Source: Hyphomonas sp. BRH_c22 (GTDB lineage: Bacteria; Pseudomonadota; Alphaproteobacteria; Caulobacterales; Hyphomonadaceae). From it: a stretch of DNA of 64,000 nt. Of the stretch, positions 1-9,194 are shown piece after piece. The position numbers were made by a program, and so were the translations under genes. The notes under the pieces were generated by a model. That model saw only the letters and a list, made by a program, of their open reading frames with translations. It searched no databases and was not told the DNA's origin. The stretch covers positions 1 to 64,000 of the forward strand of contig NZ_LADU01000115.1 in NCBI RefSeq assembly GCF_000961795.1, in the 5' to 3' direction. How positions within the stretch are numbered: position 1 is the first letter of the stretch; every line of letters starts with the position of its first letter.

Positions 1-1280
1 CCATGGGCGCGGGGCTTGCCGCCGCCACTGCCGCTGCGGGCATGGGCGCCACGGCCACCACCACCGCCACTACCGCCCGGACGGCTGCGGCCGCCATTGC
101 GCTGCTGCTTGTGCGGGCCTTCTTCTTCCGGCTGCGAAAGGTCAAGTGCCGTGCCGGCTGGCGGATCAAGGCGCGGAATGGACTTGCCGGTCAGCTTCTC
201 GATATCGCGCAGATAGGCGCGTTCGTCATTGCCGACGAGCGAGATGGCAATACCTGTCTTGCCTGCGCGGGCCGTACGGCCGATGCGGTGGACATAGGAT
301 TCCGAGATGTTCGGCATGTCGAAATTGATGACATGGCTGACACCATCGACATCAATGCCGCGTGCCGCAATATCGGTTGCCACCAGGATCGGCGCCTTGC
401 CGGTCTTGAAGGCATCGAGCGCGCGGATGCGCTGGTTCTGGCTCTTGTTGCCATGGATGGCTTCTGCATAGAGGCCTTCATTGGCGAGGTGTTTGACCAC
501 CTTGTCGGCGCCATGCTTGGTGCGCGTAAAGACAATCGCGCGGTCCATGTCGTCAGCACCGAGCAGTTCGGACAGGAAGGCCGGTTTGGCATTGCCCTTG
601 ATCATGTAGACGGCCTGTTCGATGCGCTCGACAGGGCGGGATTCCGGCGTCACGGCAATCTCGACCGGATCGCGCAGGAAATCGTCAGCGAGGGCGCGGA
701 TCGGCTTCGGCATCGTGGCCGAGAAGAGCAGCGTCTGGCGCTTCATCGGCACGGCGGCCATGACCTTGCGGATGGCCGGCATGAAGCCGAGGTCCATCAT
801 CTGGTCAGCTTCGTCGAGCACAACGGCTGTTGTGTCGGCAAGGCTGATGGCCTTGGTGTCCATATGGTCGAGCAGGCGGCCGGGCGTGGCGATGAGGAAA
901 TCGACGCCGCGCGACATGGCCTTGATCTGCGCGCCGGGCTTCACGCCGCCGACGACAACCGCCACGCTGGGACGCATGTGGCTGCCATAGGCACGCACGC
1001 TGTCGGCAATCTGGGCGGCCAGTTCGCGCGTTGGCGCGAGGATGAGGACGCGGGCCGTGCGAGGCGCAGGGCGCGATGGCTTGGTGGCCAGCAGGCTCAG
1101 CAGCGGCAGCACGAAGGCGGCCGTCTTGCCGGTGCCGGTCTGGGCGATGCCGACGACATCACGGCCCTTGAGCAGGACGGGAATGGCTTGCGCCTGAATG
1201 GGGGTCGGGATGGTGTAGCCCTCAGCAGTAATGGCTTTGAGGACGGGCTCGGCGAGGCCGAGTTCGGAAAAATGGGTCAA
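1..1280 (-). CDS. rhlE: DEAD-box ATP-dependent RNA helicase, RhlE type (3' end cut by window)
   Basis: RNA helicase that unwinds short RNA duplexes using ATP, with family roles in ribosome assembly and RNA decay. Read on the minus strand, the protein shows the Q motif, Walker A AQTGTGKT (residues 46-53), PTRELA, DEAD in VVLDEADQMMD, SAT in LLFSATMPK, and the C-terminal motif HRIGRTARAG. A glycine- and arginine-rich tail runs off the left edge of the window, so the end is missing. No ATG fits. The best start is TTG at 1280, giving the usual N-terminus (M)THFSELGLAEP, with AAAGAG a few bases upstream. RhlE rather than another DEAD subfamily is inferred from the N-terminal sequence and basic Gly-rich tail. 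Confidence 0.9.
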   Translation of the reverse strand, partial: MTHFSELGLAEPVLKAITAEGYTIPTPIQAQAIPVLLKGRDVVGIAQTGTGKTAAFVLPLLSLLATKPSRPAPRTARVLILAPTRELAAQIADSVRAYGSHMRPSVAVVVGGVKPGAQIKAMSRGVDFLIATPGRLLDHMDTKAISLADTTAVVLDEADQMMDLGFMPAIRKVMAAVPMKRQTLLFSATMPKPIRALADDFLRDPVEIAVTPESRPVERIEQAVYMIKGNAKPAFLSELLGADDMDRAIVFTRTKHGADKVVKHLANEGLYAEAIHGNKSQNQRIRALDAFKTGKAPILVATDIAARGIDVDGVSHVINFDMPNISESYVHRIGRTARAGKTGIAISLVGNDERAYLRDIEKLTGKSIPRLDPPAGTALDLSQPEEEGPHKQQRNGGRSRPGGSGGGGGRGAHARSGSGGGKPRAH

Positions 1281-1659
1281 AATGACTCTTTCATGTTCGT
1301 GCGCGCAAAACGGGGCGAAATGCACCGGCGCGCGTATGGCTCTAATTGTGTAGGAAGCCTGTAGTGATCGGCATCCCGGTTCTTGCGCGCACTCGACGCG
1401 AAACCGGATAGGCTTACGATCAATGCGAGAGCAGCGGCACGCCTTTATGGGGCGCTGTCCCTGCTGCGTGAGCCTATGACATGCTTTGTTGCGCCGCACA
1501 AACGGTTTTAACGGTGGGAGGGTTAACGCGACGGCATCTCCCGATTCTTAACAACTAGGGGAATTTCCGGAGTGTACGTCCACACCTGAATGCGCTTCTA
1601 TACCCGCAAACCGCACGGCCACACGCATGGCTGGCACTTCAGGGACGGAAACGGAACTC
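1281..1659. other. Intergenic region between divergent rhlE and monooxygenase genes
   Basis: About 380 bases without a convincing gene. It must hold the divergent promoters. Two TTAA motifs occur near 1507 and 1522, but their spacing is 11 bases, not the 7 of a CtrA box. A short inverted repeat CCGGTT/AACCGG lies at about 1377-1405. I could not choose a clear -35/-10 pair. Confidence 0.4.
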
Positions 1660-3165
1660 ATGGCAGATACACAGACACTTGAACGCAAATCCAACAAGAC
1701 AGCGACGGAACATTTCGATGTCCTGATCGCGGGTGCGGGGATTTCCGGCATTGGGGCGGCCTATCACCTCAAAACCCAGACGCCCGGCAAGCGTTTCGTG
1801 ATTCTCGAATCCCAGGAGAGCTTTGGCGGCACATGGCTGACCCACAAGTATCCGGGCATCCGGTCTGACAGCGACCTCTACACGTTCGGCTATCGCTTCA
1901 AGCCATGGACCGGCCAGCCGATTGCCGCCGCCGACAAGATCCTCAGCTACATGAACGAGGTCATCGACGAAAACGATATTGGCCAGCACATCCGCTATCA
2001 CCACACAATCCTGTCGGCCAGCTGGTCGTCGGCTGACAAGCGCTGGACGATCGAGGCGCGGAGCTCCGATACAGGCGAGACGGTTCAGATCACGGCGAAC
2101 TTCCTGTGGATGTGCCAAGGCTATTACGATCACTCCAAGGGCTTTACGCCCGAATGGGAGGGAATGGACACATTCAAAGGCCGGATCGTGCACCCGCAGA
2201 CATGGCCGGAAGACCTCGACTACAAGGGCAAGCGCGTCATCGTGATCGGGTCGGGCGCCACCGCCGCAACCCTCGTGCCCGCGATTGCCGCCGACTGCCA
2301 GCATGTCACGCTGCTGCAGCGTTCGCCGACTTACTTCATCCCGGGCCGCAACGAGAACGAACTGGCCGACGAACTGCGCAAGCTGCAGATCGACGAGACC
2401 TGGATCCACGAGATCGTGCGCCGCAAGGTCCTGTTCGACCAGAACGAATTCACGCGCCGCTCGGTGGAGGAATCCGACGCCGTGAAGGAAGAACTGCTCG
2501 CTGGTGTACGGGAATTCCTGGGACCTGACTTCGACGTGGACAAGCATTTCACGCCTGCTTACCGCCCGTGGCAGCAGCGCATCGCCTTCGTGCCGGACGG
2601 CGACCTCTTCCAGGGCATTGCCAGCGGCAAGGCCTCGGTTGTCACCGACCATATCGAACGCTTCACGGAAAAGGGCATCCTGCTGAAATCAGGCGAGGAA
2701 CTGGAAGCCGACATCATCATCACCGCCACCGGCTTCAACCTGTCCGTCCTCGGCGGCATTCCGTTCACGGTCGACAACAAGCCGGTCGATTTTTCCGATA
2801 CGGTCACCTATCGCGGCATGATGTTCACGGGCGTGCCGAACATGGTCTGGGTCTTCGGCTATTTCCGCGCCAGCTGGACCCTGCGGGTCGACCTGCTGGG
2901 TGATTTTGTCTGCAACCTGCTCAAGCACATGGACGAAAAACACGTGCGCCAGGTCGAGGTCGCGCTGCGGCCGGAGGACAAGGACATGGAGCGCCTGCCC
3001 TGGATCGATGCGGGCAATTTCAATCCGAATTACCTGATGCGGTCCATTCACCTGATGCCGAAGCGCGGCACCAAGCCGGAATGGCAGCACAACCAGGATT
3101 ACTGGGCCGAGAAGGACGAGATCCCGGTCATTGATCTGGATGGCAGGGAATTTGTCTATTCCTGA
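1660..3165 (+). CDS. FAD-dependent Baeyer-Villiger monooxygenase, EthA-like
   Basis: Flavoprotein monooxygenase expected to insert oxygen next to ketones or oxidise sulfur/thioamide compounds with NADPH and O2. The N-terminal FAD-binding motif is GAGISG (residues 25-30). The Baeyer-Villiger fingerprint FxGxxxHxxxWP is present as FKGRIVHPQTWP (about 172-183), followed by a second dinucleotide motif, VIGSGATAATLVP. The stretches YPGIRSDSDLYT, LLQRSPTY and DIIITATGFNL are as in mycobacterial EthA, and the 501-residue length also fits. The ATG at 1660 is preferred over one at 1627 because GGAA sits just upstream and the FAD strand then begins near residue 19. It stands alone between divergent and convergent neighbours. 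The natural substrate is unknown. Confidence 0.88.
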   Translation: MADTQTLERKSNKTATEHFDVLIAGAGISGIGAAYHLKTQTPGKRFVILESQESFGGTWLTHKYPGIRSDSDLYTFGYRFKPWTGQPIAAADKILSYMNEVIDENDIGQHIRYHHTILSASWSSADKRWTIEARSSDTGETVQITANFLWMCQGYYDHSKGFTPEWEGMDTFKGRIVHPQTWPEDLDYKGKRVIVIGSGATAATLVPAIAADCQHVTLLQRSPTYFIPGRNENELADELRKLQIDETWIHEIVRRKVLFDQNEFTRRSVEESDAVKEELLAGVREFLGPDFDVDKHFTPAYRPWQQRIAFVPDGDLFQGIASGKASVVTDHIERFTEKGILLKSGEELEADIIITATGFNLSVLGGIPFTVDNKPVDFSDTVTYRGMMFTGVPNMVWVFGYFRASWTLRVDLLGDFVCNLLKHMDEKHVRQVEVALRPEDKDMERLPWIDAGNFNPNYLMRSIHLMPKRGTKPEWQHNQDYWAEKDEIPVIDLDGREFVYS

Positions 3166-3181
3166 TACGGGTGCGGCGCCG

Positions 3182-3613
3182 CTACAATTCGTGCGGTGAC
3201 TGAATGCTTTCCAGGTAGGTAATCAATGAGTCGATGTGATCGGGCTCAAACTCAAAAACCGGCATGTCCGGATGTCCGACCATGATGCCTTCGCCGAGCG
3301 GCTCGGCCAGCGATTCAACCGGATAGTGCTTTGACAGGTCACGGAACGGAATTGCGTCCGGATGCGGGCTCGCGCCCTCGGTCTCGATGGAGTGGCAGGT
3401 CGAGCAGACAGTCTCGGCGATGGCCCGCCCCTGCCCGAGTTTCTCGGCTTGCGTATTCTCGAACACGCCATCCGGGCGGACGGCCGGCTCTTCCACTGAC
3501 AGACTTGGCTCGGCCGGGATGGCCTCATCCACGACCGGTTCGGTCCTGGCACAGGCAGACAGTACGAGACCTGTCAGGCAGAATGCGAAAATCGGATGGG
3601 CGAATCGGATCAT
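3182..3613 (-). CDS. c-type cytochrome lipoprotein
   Basis: Small periplasmic monoheme cytochrome, probably an electron carrier. The N-terminus is a lipoprotein signal with lipobox LSAC (cysteine 21), then a proline- and glutamate-rich linker. The heme-binding motif is CSTCH (residues 70-74), and Met117 in HPDMPVF is a likely axial ligand. At 143 residues it is typical of one cytochrome c domain on a tether. It ends 17 bases from the convergent monooxygenase gene. Its redox partner cannot be read from the sequence, and nothing ties it functionally to the flavoprotein beside it. Confidence 0.85.
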   Translation of the reverse strand: MIRFAHPIFAFCLTGLVLSACARTEPVVDEAIPAEPSLSVEEPAVRPDGVFENTQAEKLGQGRAIAETVCSTCHSIETEGASPHPDAIPFRDLSKHYPVESLAEPLGEGIMVGHPDMPVFEFEPDHIDSLITYLESIQSPHEL

Positions 3614-3670
3614 GGGGCGTCTCCTGCACAGCAGGGCGAGCTTAGACCGGTGCGCAGGAGAGGAACAGCC

Positions 3671-4588
3671 TCAGGCGGCAGACATACGCTCGGTTTCGTC
3701 TTCTCTTACCGCCCGCTTCAGAACGTCGCGATAGCCGTGCGAGATGCAGTCATGGTCCCGATAATACCCGCGCGTTGACAGCAGCCTGTGCAGACGGGGG
3801 AGGTTATAGCCCGGCACGGCGGCGAAATGGTGGTGTTCAAGGTGATAGTTCACCTGGTTTGGCGCGATGAACAGGCGCTCCCACCATGAGGCAAGCGTCG
3901 TGCTGGTATTGTCGCGCGGGTCAAGGCTGTCACGGTTGATTGCCACACCGTGCTCGCCAATCTGGCGCACGCGTGTCAGCAGCGGATAAACGAAGATTTC
4001 CGCTGCCCACCACATGAGATAGGCCCAAGGCGCGCCGACCAGTGTCAGCACCGTGAGCAGGCCGGCATGGAAGACCAGCCAGGGATAATGCTTTTTCAGC
4101 TTGAAGCCTTTCAGCTTCATCATCGTGTCGCGAAAGCCCGTGCGGCCGGTGATATCGCGCAGCAGCTTGCGCTTCAGGCTGTCGCGGGAGACCGGATAGT
4201 TCTTGACGAAAATCCTGTCCGGGTCCTGGGGCGTGCCGGCGTATTTATGATGCTTCAGGTGATAGGCGCGATAGGCGTAAACCGAGATGTTCATCGGCGC
4301 GCCGCAGAGCCAGTGGCCAATAAAGTCATTGCCCGCCTTGCTTTTCACGAAGGCATGGTGGGCGCAGTCATGGTTGAGGATGCCGAGGCCGAGCTGGCGC
4401 CCGCCAAGGAACAGGATCGCTGCGAGAATGGTCAGCGGGTTGGTCCAGATGATCGGCACGGCGAAGGCCGCCGCGATCAGCGCCCAGTTGAACAGGAGCG
4501 ACGCGATCGCCTTCACGTCCGAAGGCGTCGACAGGTCGCGCAATTCTTCCTTCGTCAGCGCATCGGACAGGCGTATGGCTTCGGTCAT
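3671..4588 (-). CDS. Membrane fatty acid desaturase
   Basis: Di-iron integral membrane desaturase that introduces a double bond into acyl chains. The three histidine boxes are HDCAHH (residues 73-78), HLKHH (110-114) and HLEHH (249-253), separated by hydrophobic membrane segments; the length of 305 residues suits the family. I chose the ATG at 4588 because AAGGGAAG lies about 8 bases upstream and the predicted promoter lies at 4629-4657. An upstream in-frame start near 4639 would fall in the promoter and add a lysine-rich leader. The gene is divergent from a PaaX-family regulator, which may control it. A hydroxylase or ketolase of the same fold cannot be excluded. Confidence 0.88.
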   Translation of the reverse strand: MTEAIRLSDALTKEELRDLSTPSDVKAIASLLFNWALIAAAFAVPIIWTNPLTILAAILFLGGRQLGLGILNHDCAHHAFVKSKAGNDFIGHWLCGAPMNISVYAYRAYHLKHHKYAGTPQDPDRIFVKNYPVSRDSLKRKLLRDITGRTGFRDTMMKLKGFKLKKHYPWLVFHAGLLTVLTLVGAPWAYLMWWAAEIFVYPLLTRVRQIGEHGVAINRDSLDPRDNTSTTLASWWERLFIAPNQVNYHLEHHHFAAVPGYNLPRLHRLLSTRGYYRDHDCISHGYRDVLKRAVREDETERMSAA

Positions 4589-4628
4589 GTTCAGGCGTCT
4601 TCCCTTCGACTTCTTTATCTTTTTGTCT

Positions 4629-4657
4629 TTGTAACACAATTATGCACAATACGTCAA
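4629..4657 (-). promoter_or_regulatory. Predicted sigma-70 promoter of the desaturase gene
   Basis: On the minus strand TTGACG (4652-4657) and TTACAA (4629-4634) are separated by 17 bases. The -35 element touches the ATG of the divergent PaaX-family gene at 4658, so a regulator bound here would affect both genes. GTAAC at 4631-4635 and GTTAC at 4662-4666 form a loose inverted pair around it. Confidence 0.5.
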
Positions 4658-5461
4658 ATGTCGTTACGTTTTAAGTCAACCGCCCCCGAAGACGTCTCCG
4701 CGCGCACCCTTGTCCTGTCGCTGATGAGCGTGCCGGGACAGCGGGCCCAGACGCTTGCCTATCTCTCCCGCGCGGGCGGACTGTTCGATATGGAACCGAC
4801 GGCGATCCGCATGGCCGTCACACGGCTCGTGAAGGAGGGCCTGCTGGAAAGCGTTGACCGGGGCGTCTATGCGACTGGCCCGAAAGCGGCTGCCTTCACC
4901 GCCGAAATCAGTGACTGGCGGCGGGCGCCGGACCGCACACGGCCCTGGAGTGGCGGCTGGATCGGCGTCATCACGCATCACCTTGGCCGCACTGACCGGA
5001 AAGATCTGCGCGCCCGCATGCGGGCCCTGCGCCTCTATGGCTTTGCCCAGGCCGAGGCGGGCCTGTGGGTGCGGCCCGACAATCTGCGCCAGTCACTGGC
5101 GGAACTGCGCGCTGCCCTCCTGCGCCTCGGCCTGCAGGAAGATGCACTTCTCGTAACCATCAGTGAGACCGCCATGCCGGCGGGCGTGAACTGGCGCAAT
5201 CTCTGGTCCACGGACGACCTGAAAGCGACCTATGAGGGTGCCATCGCGGCCATGCAGGCGAGCCGTAAGGCCGCCGCCAGCCTGCCGGCCGACGCCGCCG
5301 CCCGCGAAACCCTGCTCGTAGGCCAGTCCGTCATCCGCACCATCAATCTCGATCCCCTCCTGCCGGAGGAGATCGGTGATGCCGTCCTCTTCCGCCAGAT
5401 GGTGACTGAAATGGACGCCTATGACACCTTCGGCAAAGCCTGCTGGAAGACGCTGGGCTAG
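4658..5461 (+). CDS. PaaX-family transcriptional regulator
   Basis: Regulator with an N-terminal winged helix (about residues 10-75; TARTL-type start ARTLVLSLMSVPGQ, then RMAVTRLVKEGLLES) followed by the PaaX C-terminal dimerisation region (WSGGWIGVITHHL, then LRLYGFAQAEAGLWVRPDNL). The 267-residue length matches the PaaX family, whose founder senses phenylacetyl-CoA. There is no phenylacetate catabolic operon here. The divergent neighbour is a desaturase, so the ligand may be another acyl-CoA, which is an inference. No good ribosome binding site precedes the ATG at 4658, which abuts the -35 box of the divergent promoter, so the message may have a very short leader. Confidence 0.82.
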   Translation: MSLRFKSTAPEDVSARTLVLSLMSVPGQRAQTLAYLSRAGGLFDMEPTAIRMAVTRLVKEGLLESVDRGVYATGPKAAAFTAEISDWRRAPDRTRPWSGGWIGVITHHLGRTDRKDLRARMRALRLYGFAQAEAGLWVRPDNLRQSLAELRAALLRLGLQEDALLVTISETAMPAGVNWRNLWSTDDLKATYEGAIAAMQASRKAAASLPADAAARETLLVGQSVIRTINLDPLLPEEIGDAVLFRQMVTEMDAYDTFGKACWKTLG

Positions 5462-5585
5462 GGTGCCCCCATGGGTATCATCCCGGCCCGATATGGCCAC
5501 CTGAGCGCGAAATCCTTGCTCACAGGCGCGCCTTGTGGCTCAATCGCTTTCAGGAACAGTCACTTGGGCTCGGGGGGGCATGACA

Positions 5586-6329
5586 ATGATCCTGTTTGTA
5601 CACGGCGTGCCGGACACGCCTTTCCTTTGGGGCCCGCTGGTCAAGGCGCTTGGCCTGAAGCCGGACCAGTGGATGGCGCCTGCCCTTCCCGGGTTTGGCT
5701 GCCCTGTGCCGGAAGGCTTCAAGTGCACCAAGGAAGCCTATGCGGACTGGCTGATCGGCCAGATGGAAGCCGTAGGGCGGCCGGTGAACATTGTCGGCCA
5801 TGACTGGGGCGCCCTGCTCACCCTGCGCGCCTGCTCGCTGCGGCCGGACCTGGTGGAAAGCTGGTGTGTCACCAATGCCGTTATCGACAGCCAGTATTCC
5901 GGCCACCGCATGGCGCGCATGTGGGCGACGCCCCTTCTTGGCGAACTTGTGATGGCGGGCATGCGGGACACAGCCAAGCTTGAGGCCGCACTGGCCGAAG
6001 GCGGCATGCCTGCGAGCATGGCGGCGCATGAAGCCCCTCTGGTGGACAAGACGATGCGGCAAGCGATCCTCAAGCTGTACCGCTCCGCCCGCGGCCTGCG
6101 GTTCTCGGGTGACTGGGAGGATGACCTGGCAAACCTGCCTGCCAAGGGACAGCTCTACTGGGGCGAAAACGATCCCTTTGTGGATGTCTCGGTGGCGCAG
6201 CGTTTCGCAAAGCGCTGGCAGTATCCGCTACACATCGAGCCGGATGCGGGCCATTGGGCCTGCGCGGAACATCCTGGCAGCTTTGCCCTCGTTCTCAAGG
6301 AATTTTGGGCAACGAAACGGATGATGTGA
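5586..6329 (+). CDS. Alpha/beta hydrolase with aspartate nucleophile (epoxide hydrolase/dehalogenase-like)
   Basis: Hydrolase of the alpha/beta fold. The nucleophile elbow is GHDWGA with Asp73, as in epoxide hydrolases and haloalkane dehalogenases, not the serine of esterases. HGVP (residues 6-9) is the HGxP oxyanion motif of epoxide hydrolases. Asp196 in GENDPF and His223 in GHWACAEHP complete the triad. The protein is short (247 residues). The start at 5586 is preferred because a run of seven G ends 7 bases upstream; an ATG at 5580 would leave almost no spacing. The substrate cannot be predicted. Confidence 0.8.
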   Translation: MILFVHGVPDTPFLWGPLVKALGLKPDQWMAPALPGFGCPVPEGFKCTKEAYADWLIGQMEAVGRPVNIVGHDWGALLTLRACSLRPDLVESWCVTNAVIDSQYSGHRMARMWATPLLGELVMAGMRDTAKLEAALAEGGMPASMAAHEAPLVDKTMRQAILKLYRSARGLRFSGDWEDDLANLPAKGQLYWGENDPFVDVSVAQRFAKRWQYPLHIEPDAGHWACAEHPGSFALVLKEFWATKRMM

Positions 6330-6343
6330 AAGCGCAAATCGCG

Positions 6344-6371
6344 CTCATCCTTCGACTTCGCTCAGGATGAG
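6344..6371. repeat. Short palindromic repeat between convergent genes
   Basis: CTCATCCT and AGGATGAG form an 8-bp stem around a 12-base loop. It resembles dispersed palindromes of the form CTCATCCTTCGA...AGGATGAG that I associate with alphaproteobacterial intergenic regions. A second small hairpin AGCGC/GCGCT precedes it (6331-6345). It lies between the converging hydrolase and cckA genes and may help termination, although there is no strong U tract. Confidence 0.45.
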
Positions 6372-6406
6372 GCCCTATGACATTTCAAGCGTTTCAAAAA
6401 AAGCGG

Positions 6407-8998
6407 TCAGGCTGCTTCGGCTTTCGGATTGCCGAGTTCCATCTTCACGCGCTCTGCCAGCTGGCGGGACGTGAAGGGCTTGGCCAGGAATGAAACCGCA
6501 CGGTCATCGTCCAGCTGCTTGGCAAGGTCGCGCTCGGCATAGCCGGAGATGAAGATGACGCGGGCATGGCCCAGCAACTCCTTGGCTTCCCGGATCAGGG
6601 TCGGGCCGTCCATGCCGGGCATGACAACGTCAGAGATGACGAGATCGAAACTGCCGGGAGCGTCTTCGAGCAGTTCCATGGCCTGTTCGCCGTCGCACGC
6701 CTCAGACACCTCGTAGCCGCGCTTGCGAAGCTGCGTCGCGGTGATTGCGCGTACGCCGTCTTCATCCTCGATCAGCAGGATGCGGCCACGTCCGGAAATA
6801 TCCACCGGGCGATTGGCGAGCCTCTCAGCCTGCGTGATTTCGACGGGCGCCGGGATGTCTTCTGCGCGGAGGGCCGGCAGGTAGATCTGGAATGTCGTCC
6901 CTTTGCCCACGGTGGAGATGGGGCAGATATAGCCGCCCGACTGCTTGATGATGCCGTAGACCGTGGCAAGGCCAAGGCCCGTGCCGACACCGGCTTCCTT
7001 GGTTGTGAAGAAGGGCTGGAAGATCTTGTCCATGACATCGCGCGGCATGCCATGGCCGGTGTCTTCCACCTCGATCAGCATGTAGTCGCCATCCTCGACA
7101 AAGCCGAAGCCCCTGGCCTGCGCATCCCTGCCCGTGGCGCGCGCCGTACGGATGGTCAGCTTGCCACCATTATTGTGGCTGATCATCGCATCGCGCGCAT
7201 TGGTGGCGAGGTTGATGATCGCCGTTTCAAGCTGGTTCTTGTCCGCCTTGATATGCGGCACGTCGCGGCCGTGCTTCACTTCGATCTCGACGCGTTCATC
7301 AAGGATCTGGCGCAGCAGGATGGAGAATTCGGACAGGAAGTCCGTCACGTTGAAGATTTCGCGCTTGAATGTCTGCTGGCGGGCATAGGCGAGCAGCATG
7401 CGGACGAGATCCTTGGCGCGGATCGAGAATTCGTGGATCGATTTCAGGTTGTTGTAGGACGGGTCGCCCACAGGGTGGCTGGTCATCAGGTCTTCATTGT
7501 TGAGGATGATGCCCTGGAGCACATTGTTGAAATCGTGGGCCACGCCGCCGGCCAGCTGGCCGATGGCCTGCATCTTTTCGCCATGCGCGAGGCGCAGTTC
7601 CAGCTCGCGCTGCTCGGTGATGTCGATGACATAGGCCACCGATGGCCGGCCGTTGCCATCCAGCGTAACGAACACGTTGACGTGACGCTGTTCGCGTCCG
7701 GCCAGTTTCAGGCCGACAGGCTTGTCGATCGCATCAATCAGCGACGCGTTCAGGGCATCCGGGCCGTCCTCAGCCACAAACAGGTTGGAGAAATGGCCGC
7801 CCGGCGTCGCGTCGCCGCCGGTCATCTCCATGAGTGCGCGGTTGGCATCCAGAATGATTGCCCCGTCCACGCTGTCGCCCTGCAGGCGCACGGCGCCAAA
7901 CGGCGCGTCGTCGAACATCGGATCGCCCTCAAGGCGCGGCGGGCGCGACGATGACGCAAAATTCAGGCGCTCTTCCTGGCCGTTCATCACCTGCTGGTTG
8001 GCAAGGATGATCGTGCGGCCAGCCGCTTCAGACCCGCGTCCGGCCCATGTCGTGATGGCCTGGACCGGAACTTCGACGCCGTCCCGGGCGCGCAGCTGGA
8101 TGTCCGCACGGCCGGGCGCGCCGGTCTTGCGGTCACGCGCGAGCATTTTCACGAATTCGGGACGCATGATGTCGTCGATGCGAATGTTCTTGGCCGATTC
8201 CGGCAAGCCGAGCAGTTCGCGAAGCCATGAATTGGCATAGGTGATCGTGCCATCCGGGCGGGCAGCAAAGAAACCCATCGGTGCATCTTCGACATAGAGC
8301 GACTTCAGGTCAGAGGCGCCGGTCGCCTCCTGCTGGCCGACGATGCGGCGGATACGCCAGAGCACCCGCTGGCGCGGCAGGGGCGAGACGCCGATCTCGA
8401 ACTGGGCCGGCACCTGTTCGGAGCCGATCGTGATGGGCGGCAGGACCTCGCGGCGAGCCTGACCCGCCATGGCCGCCTTGGACAGCCGGTAGACAGGTGC
8501 CGCAAGACCCGGATTGGCGCCGAACAGGCGATCAACCGTGACAGCGCCTCCATCCCCCTGGCCGATCATCAGGGCAAGCTGGCTGAGTTCGGAATAGGAC
8601 TGGTTGGCCGCAACGGGCGCGCCGCCCTGGTCGGTGATCAGCACTGACTCGTCGAGCGCCTCGATCCAGCCGAAACGGGGAATATTTGTCTGAACAGCGC
8701 GCGCAGCCGATCCACGCTCCGGAAACAATCCGAGGAACCGGCCTGCCCCGCGCACGATCCACAGCAGGAATACGAGCCCGCCGGACGCCATGGTGATGAG
8801 CAGGATGGGCCCCGGCGCACCGGAAGCCTTCGGCCAGGCGAGCGCAACACTCGCTGCGGCAATGGAAATCAGCAGGCAGCCCCAGAACAGCAGCTGCATG
8901 ACGTCGATGCGGCCACCCCATGCAGACAAGCCGTCGCCGCCCGTGGTTTCGCCGTCATCGCCCGTATTGGCCGCCTGCGTCAGTTCCAGGGAATCCAT
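6407..8998 (-). CDS. cckA: Cell-cycle hybrid histidine kinase CckA
   Basis: Membrane hybrid kinase at the top of the CckA-ChpT-CtrA phosphorelay of alphaproteobacteria. Two N-terminal membrane segments ([19 protein letters not shown], then [19 protein letters not shown]) precede PAS-type regions. The HisKA motif [18 protein letters not shown] contains His488. HPVGDPSY follows as in Caulobacter CckA. The HATPase region has [16 protein letters not shown] and [12 protein letters not shown], and the C-terminal receiver domain has Asp790 in ISDVVMPG. At 863 residues it is longer than Caulobacter CckA (about 690), the extra length lying in the N-terminal sensory part. The start at 8998 has AGGAG about 10 bases upstream; an earlier ATG at 9067 lacks one. 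Confidence 0.93.
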   Translation of the reverse strand: MDSLELTQAANTGDDGETTGGDGLSAWGGRIDVMQLLFWGCLLISIAAASVALAWPKASGAPGPILLITMASGGLVFLLWIVRGAGRFLGLFPERGSAARAVQTNIPRFGWIEALDESVLITDQGGAPVAANQSYSELSQLALMIGQGDGGAVTVDRLFGANPGLAAPVYRLSKAAMAGQARREVLPPITIGSEQVPAQFEIGVSPLPRQRVLWRIRRIVGQQEATGASDLKSLYVEDAPMGFFAARPDGTITYANSWLRELLGLPESAKNIRIDDIMRPEFVKMLARDRKTGAPGRADIQLRARDGVEVPVQAITTWAGRGSEAAGRTIILANQQVMNGQEERLNFASSSRPPRLEGDPMFDDAPFGAVRLQGDSVDGAIILDANRALMEMTGGDATPGGHFSNLFVAEDGPDALNASLIDAIDKPVGLKLAGREQRHVNVFVTLDGNGRPSVAYVIDITEQRELELRLAHGEKMQAIGQLAGGVAHDFNNVLQGIILNNEDLMTSHPVGDPSYNNLKSIHEFSIRAKDLVRMLLAYARQQTFKREIFNVTDFLSEFSILLRQILDERVEIEVKHGRDVPHIKADKNQLETAIINLATNARDAMISHNNGGKLTIRTARATGRDAQARGFGFVEDGDYMLIEVEDTGHGMPRDVMDKIFQPFFTTKEAGVGTGLGLATVYGIIKQSGGYICPISTVGKGTTFQIYLPALRAEDIPAPVEITQAERLANRPVDISGRGRILLIEDEDGVRAITATQLRKRGYEVSEACDGEQAMELLEDAPGSFDLVISDVVMPGMDGPTLIREAKELLGHARVIFISGYAERDLAKQLDDDRAVSFLAKPFTSRQLAERVKMELGNPKAEAA

Positions 8999-9194
8999 GC
9001 GTATTACATCTCCTGCACCGACAGCATCGCAACATGCCGGATCACTATACACTGATTCCGCCGGCACCTGGCCGACTCAGCCGTCGCGGAATCCTAGTCC
9101 ACTTACTTTGACACAGCAAAGGTTAACGAAACCGAAAAAAGCGTTAAGACTCACTGTGGAAATTGCACAAACCTCACTTGATTCGGAGCTTCCC

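Noticed and set aside
3-1364. Long plus-strand open frame opposite the helicase
   Set aside because: It is the mirror of the rhlE reading frame in GC-rich DNA; the minus strand shows all DEAD-box motifs.
1505-1530. Possible CtrA box upstream of the monooxygenase
   Set aside because: Two TTAA motifs are 11 bases apart, not 7.
1639-2652. Minus-strand open frame of 337 codons inside the monooxygenase gene
   Set aside because: Shadow frame of a clear flavoprotein gene; no recognisable domain.
6566-7954. Plus-strand frame of 462 codons inside cckA
   Set aside because: Antisense to the conserved kinase and receiver domains; composition typical of shadow frames.
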